A DNA stretch of 64,000 nucleotides from Anodontia alba. Taxonomy: Eukaryota; Mollusca; Bivalvia; Lucinida; Lucinidae. The stretch is taken from positions 45,608,978-45,672,977 of the forward strand of contig OZ024826.1 in the NCBI GenBank assembly GCA_964016985.1, in the 5' to 3' direction. The notes below the pieces were generated by a model, which saw only the letters and a program-made list of their open reading frames with translations, searched no databases and had not been told where the DNA came from. The translations under genes and the position numbers were made by a program. Position 1 is the stretch's first letter. Every line of letters starts with the position of its first letter. This document shows, in pieces, positions 32,508 through 44,590 of the stretch.

Positions 32508-32527
32508 AACCATGGATTATGATATTA

Positions 32528-32950
32528 ACCCTTTAAGTGCGAATCGCAACTGCAGCGACATTATTTAGGTTTTTATTTATTTTTTTTTTTCTTGTATTTT
32601 TCATAGAAAGTATGACTTGGCATTTCATATGAATCATCTGCCTAGCAGACAATTCACATGAAATGCCAAGTCTTATTTTTCTCTGACAAAATAGTAAAAC
32701 AATAGAATGTCGTCTGCTTCAGTTTTGCAAAGCGCTTCACGCCTTAAAGCACCAGTCACATCAGCATCAGATGACATTCTGTATTTTTTTTCTTTTTTTT
32801 TTTTTTTTCATTCATTCTTCATGGAAAATAAGGTTTACCAGTAATATTTCATGCATTGTACACTAGGCAGATGATTCACATAAAATATCAAGTCTTATCT
32901 TCTCTGAAAAATAAAAAAAAAAAAAAAAAATGAGCTTTGTCATCTGAAAT
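32528..32950. repeat. Two D-type MITEs
   Basis: 32528-32755 begins TTAACCCTTTAAGTGCGAAT and has TTGGCATTTCATATGAATC; 32750-32950 follows directly with GTTTACCAGTAATATTTCAT. Confidence 0.65.
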
Positions 32951-32959
32951 AATTCTGAA

Positions 32960-33220
32960 TAATTTTTTAACCAATTGTAGTCTGGAGACCTTTAAAAGAG
33001 TAATTGGCAAACAGTGCAGACCCAGATCAGATGCAGCAACAGTGCAGACACTGATCAGATGCCACAGTCTGATCAGGATCTCCACTGTTTGCAAATAGTT
33101 CAAACATTTTTCTCTCAGAATATCTAAATCACATAGCCAGAAAAAATCGAAATTAGAATCTTCCAATATATAGTGTAGGGAAGTTCATTCAGTCTACAAT
33201 GGGTTTAGGGTAAACCCGTA
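32960..33220. repeat. O-family hairpin
   Basis: Defines family O: ends TTAACCAATTGTAGTCTGG and CAGTCTACAATGGGTTTA (inverted). The core is the shared CAAACAGTGCAGACCCAGAT hairpin, here partly duplicated. Second copy at 48876-49065. Confidence 0.65.
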
Positions 33221-33234
33221 GCAAATGCAGCAAC

Positions 33235-33445
33235 AAAGTGTTGATAGGTTTTTTTTTTACTTTTCTTAGAAAACAGGGTTTTACATTTTATGCAAATTGT
33301 TTTCTATAGAGACTATTTGCATAAAATGTTAAACCTATTTTCTAGACAGACAATTCACATAAAAAGTCAAGCCTTATTTTCTCATACAAACCAAATCAAA
33401 ATGTTGTCTGCTGCAGTTGTGATAAGAACTTTAAGGGTTAAAAGT
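33235..33445. repeat. D/E hybrid hairpins
   Basis: E-like palindrome TTTTATGCAAATTGTTTTCT, then the right half of a D copy (GACAATTCACATAAAAAGTC to CTTTAAGGGTTAA). Confidence 0.55.
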
Positions 33446-33499
33446 ATTGTCCCCAGATTGTCCATTAGCAGTGTTGCTGGGTACCACACAACCATTTTT

Positions 33500-34245
33500 C
33501 CCATTTAAAGTCCCCATTACAGTTGACATGGCATAAAAATAAAAAACGTGAAACGACAACACCCCGCCTTCATCATGTCATGAACAGATAACTCTATAAA
33601 TGATTCACGAAATTTGCCAATGAGTAATCCTTAACCAGATCTCTACAATATCAATAAACAAATTTAGTGAAAATCCATTGAGATTTTCTCAAGTAATTGT
33701 CCTGAAACTAAAATACAGAATGTGTTGTGGGCAGATCTCTGTCAAAAATTGATGAAATTTGCCCATTAGCAATCCAAAAGCAGATCTCGACAATATCAAT
33801 GCACATACCCAGTTTGGTGAAAATCCATTGATATTTACTAAAGTTACCATTTGGAAATTAAAATATGGACATGTCGCAAGCAGATAATTCTGTCAAAAAT
33901 TGAGAAATTTGCCCATCAACAATCCCAAACCAGATCTCCACAATATCAATACACATACCAAGTTTGGTGAAAATCCATTGACATTTACTGAAGTTATCAT
34001 CAGGAAATGAAAATATGCATGTGTAGCAGGCAGATAAATCTCATCAAAAACTGATGAAATTTGTCCATTAGCAATCCCAAGCCAGACCTCTACAAAATTA
34101 ATGCACATATTAAGTTTGGTGAAAATCCACTGAAATTTACTCAAGTTATCAGATGTCCAGAAAGAAAATACAGATGGACAGACAGATGTATGATAGACAG
34201 CTGGACGGACACATGAACAGCCAATGTGACACCATGAGTCAGGTA
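33500..34245. mobile_element. P3: pearl-like element with ~149-bp core repeats
   Basis: AAGTTTGGTGAAAATCCATT recurs near 33661, 33812, 33961 and 34113. After the last unit comes a GGACAGACAG/GGACGGAC tract. P7 at 55680-56066 carries the same core. Confidence 0.72.
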
Positions 34246-34251
34246 AGGTAA

Positions 34252-34288
34252 CCCTTAATGAGCCAGTCAAAAGTGCAATAGATGACAC

Positions 34289-34325
<37 letters not shown>

Positions 34326-34718
34326 CATTACTATTATTATTTTTCATAGAAAATAAGACTTAACATTTCATGTGAATTGTCTGCCAGGCAGAGGATTCAC
34401 ATGAAATGCCAAGATTATTTTCTAGGAAAAAATTTAAAAATAAAACTAAAAACTAGTAAGGGTGTTTTCAGAGAAAACAAATGTCTCCCAATCATGAATT
34501 TTCAGTTTTTCTACTGGTGTGACCTTGAAAATTTGGTCATGGTCACCAAAATCTATACAGTTCTTTGTTATGTCCCAATTATATATCCATGAAAATTTGG
34601 TAAGAATCCAACCACTGGTTCACAACACCGACATTAATACAAACGGGATCTGCACCTAAACCAATGTCCCTTCCCCGTAGGTCAGGGGACATAATTTTGC
34701 TTGGCGCTTTAAGAGTTA
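34252..34718. mobile_element. D-family MITE split by a J element, with (ATT)n
   Basis: TTAACCCTTAATGAGCCAGT left, TTGGCGCTTTAAGAGTTAA right. An ATT microsatellite spans about 34292-34340. An inserted J element (about 34460-34690; CAGAGAAAACAAATG, GTGACCTTGAAAATTTGG) has an inverted relative at 49805-50063. Confidence 0.65.
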
Positions 34719-34847
34719 AAATGGCTCCAGCAATCATGGTGAACAAAGCTGCTTAAAAGACTGATTATTGCATATATTCAGAGACAGACATGAATCGATA
34801 ACTATAACTGATCCTGATCTAAGTTAGGTGAGCTAACCCTTAAAGGG

Positions 34848-35075
34848 CCACTCAAAACAGCCATAGCTGACACCCACTTTCTTTTTAGCATTTTTCAGTG
34901 AAAATAATGCTTGACATTTCATTTGAATTGTCTGTCTAGTAGACAATTCACATGATATATCAAGCCTTATTTTCACTGAAAATTAATAAAATACATTTTA
35001 GAATGTCACTGAAAATTTAAAAAGATATGTTTTAGAATGTTGTTTGCTACAATTCATAGCTGCTTAAGGGCTAAA
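34848..35075. repeat. D-family MITE
   Basis: TAACCCTTAAAGGGCCACTC left; TTGACATTTCATTTGAATTG palindrome. Confidence 0.65.
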
Positions 35076-35341
35076 TTACTATTTTTTTTTTTTTTTTTTT
35101 TTTTGGTCTCCAATTAACAGTTTACCAGATGCCCTCAGTATTATATCTTTTATATTGCAAAATCCTGTTCATGCTCCCTTGAGATATGACAACAGCAAGC
35201 TTTTCAGTAGAAGTTATCAGTTTTGCTTTTTAACCCAGTTATGTACTCAAACCCCAAAAGGGACATTTACAAACAATGCAAACTCTGATCACATGGTGTG
35301 GCATCTATTCAGTGTGATACTGCTTGCCATTACATCAGCAT

Positions 35342-35546
35342 TTAATCCTTGTCATGCGAATAAATTAAGATGCCACCCCCATTTCTAATTGTCAGCCAAT
35401 CAATCTACTTAATCCAGAGTGTTGATATAAATTCACATACAGAATGACAAACAGTGCAGACCCAGATCAGTTGGCTTCTTCACTGATCTGGATCTACACT
35501 GTTTTCAAAGGCAGGGTAAATCTGGGTTCAGCAGGACGAGGGTTAA
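35342..35546. mobile_element. B-family MITE, copy B8 (inverted)
   Basis: TTAA borders; core loop arms shortened to TTGGCTTCTTCACTGATC. Confidence 0.8.
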
Positions 35547-35915
35547 CAATTACAGAACCTGTTAGCACTCAGCATGCACTGAGTTAACATTTTTAAATAG
35601 TCTTCTTAGTATTCAAATATTCATATGCTGAACTTGCCAATAGAGTGATAAAGGTTAATACGCATAACTGCAAACAAATTCAAACATGTATAAAAGGCCA
35701 CATGTATGTAGCAATCCCTTGTTTTAAAGTGTTTTTTTTTTTGTGTGTGTTTTTTTTAAGATCCATAAAGGGAAACAAAGCGTAAACTTGCCTGTATTAA
35801 GAAAACACCTGACTTAAGCAACTACTATTTGTTGTTTTTTTTTTACTTAAGGGGCTTGACACAAGTTTGACTGTATAGACATTCAATTTACTAATTAACC
35901 CTTCCTCATCATCAC

Positions 35916-35960
<45 letters not shown>

Positions 35961-36059
35961 TATCTTCATTGTCATTATCAAATTTTTGATTAATGTGCAG
36001 GTACAGGGGCAACATCCACATCAGTGGCCCCCTTCCAGATAGATGGCTTACTGCAGACA
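35547..36059. repeat. Intron stretch with (ATC)n microsatellite
   Basis: ATC repeat at about 35904-35960, which makes a poly-Asp frame on the minus strand. Otherwise T-rich and unremarkable. Confidence 0.85.
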
Positions 36060-36243
36060 TGGCCTTGTCATGCTGAATAAATTAAGATGCCACACCCACT
36101 TCTAATTTTCAGGCAATCATCTTGTTTGATCCAGATTGTTAATGGCAACTTAATGGCAAACAGAGCAGATCCAGATCAGTTAGCTTCGGAAGATCTGGGT
36201 CTGCACTGTTTGCAAAAGTAGGGTATATCAAGGACAAGGATCA
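36060..36243. mobile_element. B-family MITE, copy B9, decayed
   Basis: CCTTGTCATGCTGAATAAAT left and GGACAAGGATCAAG right; the hairpin lost one arm. 36244-36700 holds nothing recognised. Confidence 0.65.
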
Positions 36244-36708
36244 AGTTTGTTTATCAAAGCCTTAGCATTTCAGTTCAATTTCTGTACATAAAACATACAT
36301 AAAATTGGAAGAAAAATATTCTATTTTGGGGAAAAAGTAAAGGGGTGCTTATTTCACTGTGGTCTATCTACACTGGCAATGTCTGTTTTGTCACTGAAAC
36401 TGGATCCCTGTTATGGTAAGTAAAAGGAGTCCTGGACATTCTGGAACGTCAGAGTGTTTTCAATTGTCTTTATTTTGTTCATACATATTATCAAGCATGT
36501 GATAATTTTATATTAAGTATTAGATTTTTATATTTTTTCAGTTAATCAGGGAGAGTTCTATCACAAAGCAAGAATGATCCATGACTGAACTGGAATTCAT
36601 TTTTTTCTTGCCTGACTAATATAACATCAGTAGAATGCATTCTCCACAATATCATCTCAAAATCTGACAATAAAAATATCTTTATTGTGAAAAAACGTGA
36701 AACAACCC

Positions 36709-38303
36709 AGTGTGTGTACCTGCAGCCGGTGACACGGGCTCCTCCATGACCCATGACCTTGCAGCTGCAATCATTTGTGATGGCAAGGTACCCACTGACT
36801 GGGAGCAGAGTTTCATTGTCTGCCTCTACAAAGGTAAGGGAGATGCATTGGAAAGGGGCAACTACCATGGTCTCAAGCTGACAGAGCAGGTCATGAAAGT
36901 CCAGGAGAGGATTGTGGATGATTCCCAAATTGGCTTCATCCCAGGCTGAGGCACAACAGACGAATCTTTGTTGTCAGGCACCTGCAAGAGAAGTATCTAG
37001 CTGCCAACAAGAGACTCTACATGGCTTTCTTAGACCTGGAGAAGGCATTTGATAAGAGTGCCTTGAGAGGTCATCTGGTGGGCGCTGAGAAAACTTGGTG
37101 TGGAGGAGTGGATTGTGAGACTGGTGAAGGGGATGTATGCCAATGTGCGGAGCCGTGTCCGTGTTGGTGAAGGGTACAGTGAAGAGTTTGAAGTGAAGGC
37201 TGGTGTTCACCAAGGCTCGTTACTCAGCCCGCTGCGCTTCATCATTGTGCTTAAAGCCTTCCGCTCTGGGGTCCCCTGGGAGGGCCTCTATGCCGATGAC
37301 CTTGTTATCATTGCTGAATCACACGTGGATTGTATCAGGAGGCTCTTGAATTGGAAAGAAGCAATAGAGGAGAAAGGACTGAGAGTAAATGCAGGAAAGA
37401 CAAACATCATGATCTGTGGTATGGGCCTGGAACTCCTGCAGAATTCAGGCGAGTTTCCGTGCGTGGTACGGGACTGGATGTCCTGCAGAGTTCAGGTGAG
37501 TTTCCATGCACTGTCTGTCACACTGGAGTGGGCAGCAACAGCATCTTCTGCAATGGCTGCATGCACTGAATGTACAAGAAATGCAGTGGGCTAAAGCACT
37601 TGACAAAGGACCCTGATTACAAATGTACATGGTGCCAGGGAACTGCATGCCCCTTGGACCACAGACCACAGAGGGAAGTTCAAGTCGGTCTTGACAAGCT
37701 GGAGGTGGTAGCTTCCTTTTGCTACCTACGAGACATGCTCTCAGCAGCTGGTGGCTGTGAACTTTCAACCACAACACATGTGAAAACTGCCTGGAAGAAG
37801 TTCAAGGAGCTGCTACCAGTGACATGGGGCCGTGTGTACAGCTCTTGTGTGCAGAGCGCAATGCTCCATGCCAGTGAGACTTAGCCATTGACAAAGCCAA
37901 ACCTCCAACGTCTGCAGCAGAATGACAGTGCAATGATCAGACAGATCTGCAATATCAAGCCGCAAGACATTGTCACTATCAGGTCCAATGAGCTACTTGC
38001 GTGGCTTGGCATTGAAGATCTGGACCTCATTCTGAAGGAGAGAAGGGGAACACTCCAACCAAGACATACATGCTGAGGGAAATGGTGGGCCTGGGAGGCC
38101 CAAGATGATATGGAAAAAGCTGACAGAGACAGATTGTAGCGAGTGGAAGCTCTTGGCTATCGACCCTCATGATAGACACATCTGGCGATCTGGTGTGAAA
38201 TCTGCCATGCATGCAGCAAGCCAGTTACCTGGAAGGGCGCCCACTGATGTGGATGTTGCCCCCGTACCTGCTCATTAATAAAAAATCTGATGATGATGAT
38301 GAT
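36709..38303 (+). pseudogene. Dead 5'-truncated LINE (non-LTR retrotransposon)
   Basis: Reverse transcriptase remnants spread over several frames: HDLAAAII and YKGKGDALERGNY (36750-36870), AFLDLEKAFDK near 37023, then VRVGEGYSEEFEVKAGVHQG and YADD at 37289-37300. Next comes a Cys-rich PHD/RING-like finger (CTVCHTGVGSNSIFCNGC, 37500-37560), then WKKFKELLPVTWG and LIGLEDLDL-like text. A 3' end ATTAATAAAAAATC is followed by (TGA)n. At least three frameshifts and several stops. Class by motif only; I do not assign a clade. It was inserted in sense opposite to the host gene. Confidence 0.9.
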
Positions 38304-38514
38304 ACAGCATGTAACATCTCCTGATTCCCCAGTTTTTATTAGACAGGCTATACTCCATTGAAACAGGCCAGCCAAGTCTGCAACTTCGGGAGATTTTATC
38401 CATACAAATCAAATTGTCCCGGTAAAATACCGTCCCAATAAAACATTTTCTGTTACAGAATGACAGCTTTTAAAAGCATTCCTTCAAAACAACATCCTGT
38501 CTGGTCCTTTATTG

Positions 38515-38710
38515 TTTAACCAATAAAGTGCCAGTCACAAAAGCAGTGGATACATTATAAAATGTTTCTTTTTCTATTATAAATTTTTAGTGACAATTAA
38601 AGACTCAACATTTTATTTAAATCATCTGCCTAATAGATGATTAATATGAAATGTCATTAAGCTTTGTAATTTTCTCTAGGACATTTTCTGCTAAGATTTT
38701 GAATGAAAAT
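38515..38710. repeat. D-type hairpin MITE
   Basis: TTTAACCAATAAAGTGCCAG left; palindrome ATTTAAATCATCTGCCTAAT. Confidence 0.55.
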
Positions 38711-38711
38711 A

Positions 38712-38990
38712 TTTGAACATCTGAACTTTTCCCTACTTTTCCTAAAATTTGAACAAACTCACTGGACTACTATCTGATACTCTGCAACAATAGTAGCAGT
38801 TTGATCTGGGTCTACACTGTTTGCTAAGGTTTCTCTGTCTGAAAATTTAGGGTAAATATAGTATTTCACACAAAAATTCGCCGAATAGCTATGTAGCAAC
38901 TGCTACGGAGCTGGACCCACAGACTAAATTCTGTTCAGCGAAGAGTGAAAAGTAGGTCAAAGTCAGTAATGGTCGATAACAGTGGGCAGG
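38712..38990. repeat. H-family half plus SINE-5 body
   Basis: 38712-38866 has TTTGAACAAACTCACTGG and GATCTGGGTCTACACTGTTT; 38866-38990 resembles the SINE-5 body (AGAGTGAAAAGTAGGTCAAA). Confidence 0.5.
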
Positions 38991-39049
38991 GTGCATCATG
39001 CTGGATGTGTGTATGAAGGTTCATTAGCCTAGAAGCCTTGGTGAAAAAA

Positions 39050-39530
39050 AAAAAATGAGCTAGACGCATAGATTTAGCATTGTTGACGCTGACGCCTACG
39101 CCATTGCAAATGCATATGCCAATGCCAACAACAAAGTGATCCCTATGTTGCTCATGTTTGCTAAAGCAGTAACTACAAAAAATGATGTGCAGCCTAATCA
39201 GGGTCTTCTCTGTTCATCAGTAGACTGTATTTATCCTATGTTTTGAGACAGACAAGCCTGAGCAAATGATATAGGGTCAGATCAAACACCACAGAAAACT
39301 ACAACTCATCTAGCAACTTTTAGACACTTCAACAGAGACAAAACTGACTTGTTCAAATTTTAAGACAAGTATGGTAAGGTGTAAAGGGATCTTAATATTT
39401 AGGGTAAATATGGTATTCTACAGTAGCCATTGATTCTGTTAGCAGGCAATGAAAGCCCTAATCAGACAACAAGAATACACAGGATGATTAGAATCTTTGT
39501 TGACCAAAATGGCACTATAATATGCACAGC
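39050..39530. repeat. P-type 3' fragment and H-family hairpin
   Basis: 39050-39150 has TTGTTGACGCTGACGCC-like tract. 39228-39418 is an H copy (GACAGACAAGCCTGAGCAAA to AATATTTAGGGTAAATATGG). Confidence 0.45.
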
Positions 39531-39712
39531 TCCAAATAAGTTGCTTTTTCAAGAAAGATATTGCTAATTTTCTTATTTCTGCATGAAAACATATGTTGTG
39601 GGTATTCATTAGAAGCGCCTCAGCAAGGCGCTTCTAATGAGTACCCACAACATATGTTTTCATGCAGAAATAAGAAATATATCTGGATAATCTTCTTAAC
39701 TGGATCTATGAT
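39531..39712. repeat. F-family hairpin, well preserved
   Basis: Defines family F: CAGCTCCAAATAAGTTG end, near-perfect palindrome CATTAGAAGCGCCTCAGCAA with complement inside ATGAAAACATATGTTGTGGG and complement. Confidence 0.8.
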
Positions 39713-39879
39713 GTGCCATTTTCTGACATAGCATCACAAATGTCTCCTAAGATTTCATTAGATTTGTTGCACCAAGATGGTTCTAATTTGATTGCAGAAT
39801 GTTTTCATACAGAAATAATCAAACTTCATTATCTTACTTCCAAAATAGCAACTACATCAGCCACAACACTGATAAAGTA

Positions 39880-40345
39880 TCATATTTACCCTAATGTTTG
39901 GACATTTTTACTCATTACCAAACTTGTCCTATAATATGAGCAAGTCTATTTACCACTAAGTCTTGTTTAAGCGCCTACAACTAGCTGGATGAGTGGCAAA
40001 CAGCATGGACCCTGATCAGACACTGCATGTCTGATCTGGGTCTACACTGATTACTCAGGGTTGTTTGTACCAGAATTTAGGGCTATTACGGTAGTTGAAT
40101 GCTTAGACAAGTGAGTGACATCTCAGATTCGGCTGTCGACTGTCAACTGTCTGAAGCAACTTATCGAAGTCTACACTGTTTGCAAAGGTCTGTCTGTCTC
40201 AGTACTTGGGACTATTATGGTATTCAGATGCATTAGACAATATTAATATCAGACATTCAGGAACATCTCAGGCTGAGCCATTGACTGTTAACTGTGTGCA
40301 GCACCTTATCTGGATCTGCACTGTTGCTGAATACCTTGAATAAAT
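39880..40345. repeat. H-family hairpin and two decayed relatives
   Basis: 39885-40092 is a recognisable H copy; 40130-40345 has two right halves (TATCTGGATCTGCACTG). Confidence 0.55.
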
Positions 40346-40439
40346 ATGGTATATCAGCCCTGACCTACAAGTCAATGTCACAAGGTTGACGGCTGTCTGA
40401 CCAAGTATCTAAATTGTTTTCATAAGAGAAAAGTTGAAA

Positions 40440-41625
40440 AAAAAAAAACACAGACACACTAAGTCTTGTTGAATCCTAGTTTTTGACCTTTCACCCTGCA
40501 TCAGGGCATAGACCCTGGGGTCTATGTTATGGAATGAAAGCTGACCCTCTATGGTCCAAATAAGACTGCTTCCTGATAAGCAGTTGTTGATATATAAACT
40601 TTTGAAAAACTTGAGCATACTAGACATGAGTCCAAATTATGGTAGCCTGCCCCTTGGACCCCTAGCTGCTCCCAGGGCATAACCTAGGGGCAACACTAGC
40701 ACAGTGCTGAAGATTTAAAGTTTGACATGTTATACATTTTGACCTTTAGCCCCATACCAGGGCATGACTCTGGGGCAACTTAGCAAAGAATTGAAGGTTT
40801 AGGTCTGAGTAAGTAGCATACCAAATTTCAACTTTCTAGCATATAAGATACCCATGTTTGACCTGTTATACATTCTGACCCCTAGTCCCATCCCAAGGCA
40901 TGACCTAAGGGCAACTTAATATACTGTTGAAGGGTTTGAACTGGGTAAGTAGCATATCAGATTTCAACTTCCTAGCATAAAAGGTACCAAAGTTATTACT
41001 GGATGTAAATGTCAATGTAAACTCGAATGTAAACTTAAACATTTGTAAATATTTGTATACATTTGACCCCTAGTCCCACCCCAGGGCATGACTTTAGGGC
41101 AAATCTCACACAGACTTGAAGGCTTATGTCTGGGTAAGTAGCATACCAAATTTCAACTTCCTAACATAAGGTAACCAAGTTATGACCTCCAAGAGAAACA
41201 TGACATAGGCATGTATGCATGTACCGACGTAACTTTATGGCAAAACGCTATATGCCTCACTCCTGCCTTCAGCAAGCAAGGACAATGATGCATATATGGA
41301 CATAATGCACCATGCCTCACTCCTGCCTTCGGCAAGGAGGGACATGTACCCACATGCGGACATAACATCACAGCGAAACACTATATGCCTCCCTCCTGCC
41401 TTCGGCAAGTGGGGGCATGTACGCACATACTGACATAACATCAGTGAAACACTATATGCCTCACTCCTGCCTTTGGTAGGCAGGGTCATGTACTGACATA
41501 AAATCACAGCAAAACGCTATATGCCTCACTCCTGCCTTCAGCAGGCGGAACCATGTACGCACATACAGACAACATCACAGCATAATACTATATGCCTCAC
41601 TCCTGCCTTTGGCAGATGGGGGCAT
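40440..41625. mobile_element. P4: pearl-like element with two tandem arrays
   Basis: First array (40490-41180): TTTGACCCCTAGTCCCACCC and CAAATTTCAACTTCCTAGCA recur at irregular 130-190 bp. Second array (41230-41600): six units of 60-73 bp with TATATGCCTCACTCCTGCCT, each holding a small CTGCCTTCGGCAG-type hairpin. It ends GGGGGCATAAAAAG. Confidence 0.65.
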
Positions 41626-41629
41626 AAAA

Positions 41630-41860
41630 AGTACTATCTGAATATCCCCTCTTATTTGAAGCCATGTATTTATCTTATTTCTCCACAAAAACATACATTA
41701 TGGATACTTGTTAGAAGCACCTCAGGTAGCGCTTCTAATTAGTACCCACATTGTATGTTTCTGTGAAGACATAAGAAAAATATAAATATTTTTACATAAA
41801 AAAAAAAACACATTATCTAAAGATATGCATGATACTCGGCTTATCTGGAATTCTGGGAAA
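41630..41860. repeat. F-type hairpin
   Basis: CTTGTTAGAAGCACCTCAGG centre and CACATTGTATGTTTCTGTGA right arm. 41860-42300 holds nothing recognised. Confidence 0.6.
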
Positions 41861-42301
41861 AGCACAGCTTCTGATGTATGGCTAATTAACAACCACAAAT
41901 AGAAATGTCCTGAAGGAGACAATACTGCATTGAAGATGTCTCCTTGCTGATATCCGCTTGCAGACAGAAGCCTAGAAAATCACCTCTTTTCTTCTCTTTC
42001 TGCATCAAGCAGATCAAATGTCAGAACTTATTAATATTTTCGTTTCTTTTCTATAATATCAGACCTGACACCGAGACAAATAATAAACAAGGACTTGTTC
42101 AAATTAGTTTGGGATCTCATTAGTTTTACATAGCTCCAGATAAAGAGATAAACCTAAATACATGTATATACCATATTCAACCTAATTACCACACTGTGTG
42201 CTCAGGTTTTCAAAATTATAGAAAAAAACTCATAGTAAAATTTCCATCTAATAAGGGTACACTTTAAAGAAAAATCAGCAGAAGACTTCATGAGGAGCAT
42301 A

Positions 42302-42547
42302 TTAACCCTTAAAGCGCCAGTCACAACTATTGTCGTCTGCTTTGTCTTCTGCCGGTTACTTTTAAAAGTCATTTCTGCAAACAGTGTGGACCCAGATCAG
42401 ACTGCTCCTTTAGGAGCAGTCTGATCTGGGTCCACACTGTTTGCCTGTATGCAAAAATAGGTTTGAAAAGTTTGCAAGAATATTCAGCAGACGACATAAA
42501 CAGACGACATTTTCAGATGCAGGTTTTCTTGGCGTTTTAAGGGTTAA
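42302..42547. mobile_element. Chimeric MITE: D-family ends around a G-family core
   Basis: TTAA borders with D ends (CCCTTAAAGCGCCAGTCAC and CGTTTTAAGGG), but the inner hairpin is GGACCCAGATCAGACTGCTC with complement, as in family G. Confidence 0.8.
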
Positions 42548-42569
42548 ATGATGCTTATGCGATATCATT

Positions 42570-42985
42570 TTCTGATTTTCTTTATAAAAGCATATGTTGT
42601 GTGTATTCATTTGAATTGCCTCGACTTGTCAAATGAGTACCAACAAAATATGTTTTTTATAAAGCAGCAGATAAAAGTACACTGGCTGGAATCTAAAGAC
42701 TTCTAAAGTGTTTGACTGTGCACTTATAGGAGCATGTGCGATAATTAGAGCAAAATGGTATATAGTTATTTTTGCATCAAAAAGTATCTTGCGTTTACAG
42801 TTCTTCTCTCTTGATAAGATTTTTTTTTATTTTTTTCAATGGAAAAGATGAGATAGTTCCACAAAAGCATATGTTAAGGGTACACACTGAAACTGTATCA
42901 GTGAGGCAAATACAAAATACAAATGTACACTAAACAAACTTTAGAAAAATATTAATATGAATATCACTCCTATGTAGAGCTGCAA
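42570..42985. repeat. F-type hairpin and unrecognised sequence
   Basis: 42575-42665 has ATATGTTGTGTGTATTCATT with a loose complement. The rest shows nothing. Confidence 0.45.
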
Positions 42986-42987
42986 TA

Positions 42988-43165
42988 ACTCCATTACGAA
43001 AACATGCCTATTCAAATATATTGAAAATTTCACCACCAAACAACTGAAAGTTTTCTGATAAAAATTCTGATATTTTTCATATTTCTGCTCAAAACATAGA
43101 TTGCGGGTACTCGTTAGAACCTCCTCGCCGAGGTGGTTCTAACAAGTACCCGCAATCTATAATCT
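42988..43165. repeat. I-family hairpin
   Basis: ATTACGAAAACATGCCTATT start; perfect ATTGCGGGTACTCGTTAGAA arm and complement. Confidence 0.72.
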
Positions 43166-43167
43166 AT

Positions 43168-43555
43168 ACATACTTGTCCCAAAATTTGAAATAGTCCATT
43201 CTACTACCTCATGATGTGTCTAAAATATTGCTGTAGGTATGACAAACAGTGTAGACCCTGATCAGATGCATTCTGTGGCATCTGATCTAGATCTACACTG
43301 TTTGCAAAGGCCTATCTGTCCCAATACTTAGGATTATCATGGTAATGCAATCTGTTTGCAATTTCTACTGTAATAGCCCTAAGTACTGGAATGGACAGAT
43401 CCGAGCAACTGCAGGTGTACACTGAAATCAGACACACAGAATGTGGTATCTGATCAGGGGCCATACTGTTTGCCATCCATACAACAGCTTTAAGACCCAT
43501 CAGCTTGTAGTAAAACAAACTTGTTTAAATTTTAGAACAAGTATGGTAAGGAGTT
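43168..43555. repeat. Two H-family hairpins
   Basis: 43168-43340 (CAGATGCATTCTGTGGCATC) and 43375-43552 in opposite order (CAGAATGTGGTATCTGATCA). Confidence 0.65.
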
Positions 43556-43691
43556 AAATATTACATGGATGAGAATAGTCGCTAATAATCAATCCTGAAA
43601 TCTAAAAAATTCAGTTCTTAAACTGAAATACTTTCCCCAGCTAGGACTGAGAAACTACAATAAAACAATTCATTGCTCTAGATAAGGCGGG

Positions 43692-43745
43692 GTTTTTTTT
43701 TTTTTTTTTTTTTTTTTTTGGGGGGGAGGGGGGGGGGGGGGTGGG
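43692..43745. repeat. Poly-T then poly-G tract
   Basis: A run of T directly followed by a G-rich run. Such tracts are error-prone in reads; lengths are unreliable. Flanking 43556-43990 otherwise shows nothing. Confidence 0.85.
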
Positions 43746-44186
43746 GTCATCAAAAAACTCCTTAATTTTTACTGAGAAATAAGAAAATTATTATGTGGAT
43801 ACACATAATTTGAAGCTTTGCAACTAATAATTAAGATTAATAATTAGTTTTTAAAGTTATTTCAGACATATATTAATCCAAATAACTTCTTTTGACATTA
43901 AAGGATGGTTTTGTGAACAAGAGTAAAAGTGAAATTTTATGCCTAAAATGAAAGTTCTCAATCCTGAAATCAGGATTAATCCTGGAGTTTCCTAGAACTT
44001 GAGCAAGTCCATTTACCACTAAGTCTTGTTGAACTGTTTACAAACTGCTGGATGAGTGGCAAACCCTGAATAGGGTGTCCCAATATTTAGGATAAATACA
44101 GTAAAGGGAAGGCCTTGACTGAGAACACATTCTTCATAGGTGTGTTCATGTAATAAACATTCAAATACCTAAATTTAAATGTAAAA

Positions 44187-44400
44187 TTAACCCTTGTCAT
44201 GTTGAATAAATAAAGCTGCCATGCCCACTTCCAATTTTCAGCCAATCAGATTACTTGATCCAGGTTGTTGACAGAAATTCACTCACTTAATGGCAAACAG
44301 TGCAGATCAAGATCAGTTGGCTTCTTCAAAAGCCGACTAATCTGGATCTACACTGTTTGCAAAGACAGGGCCTATCCATGCTCAGCAGGACCAGGGTTAA
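44187..44400. mobile_element. B-family MITE, copy B10 (inverted)
   Basis: TTAA borders; core slightly diverged (AGCCGACTAATCTGG). Confidence 0.83.
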
Positions 44401-44590
44401 CAACCATATTAACATATCTCTGATGTTGGTACATTTGTATTTTGCAGAATATATTACCATTAAAATAATCAACAACCGGACTTAGACAAGGTTTATTCAA
44501 AGATCTAAATAAGGGTCCCTATTTACCCTAAGTATTCTGACACCTCAAAGCCTTCCCATACTTGTCCTAAGTTTGAGCATTTTACTATAA

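Noticed and set aside
33893..34288. 131-residue frame
   Set aside because: Translation of the ~149-bp P3 repeats; the repeated motif INFVEVWLGIANGQ recurs because the DNA is tandem, and it appears again in P7.
35797..36060. Acidic poly-Asp protein
   Set aside because: It is the translation of an (ATC)n microsatellite.
43692..43745. G-quadruplex regulatory element
   Set aside because: A simple T-run plus G-run, likely with length error; no supporting context.
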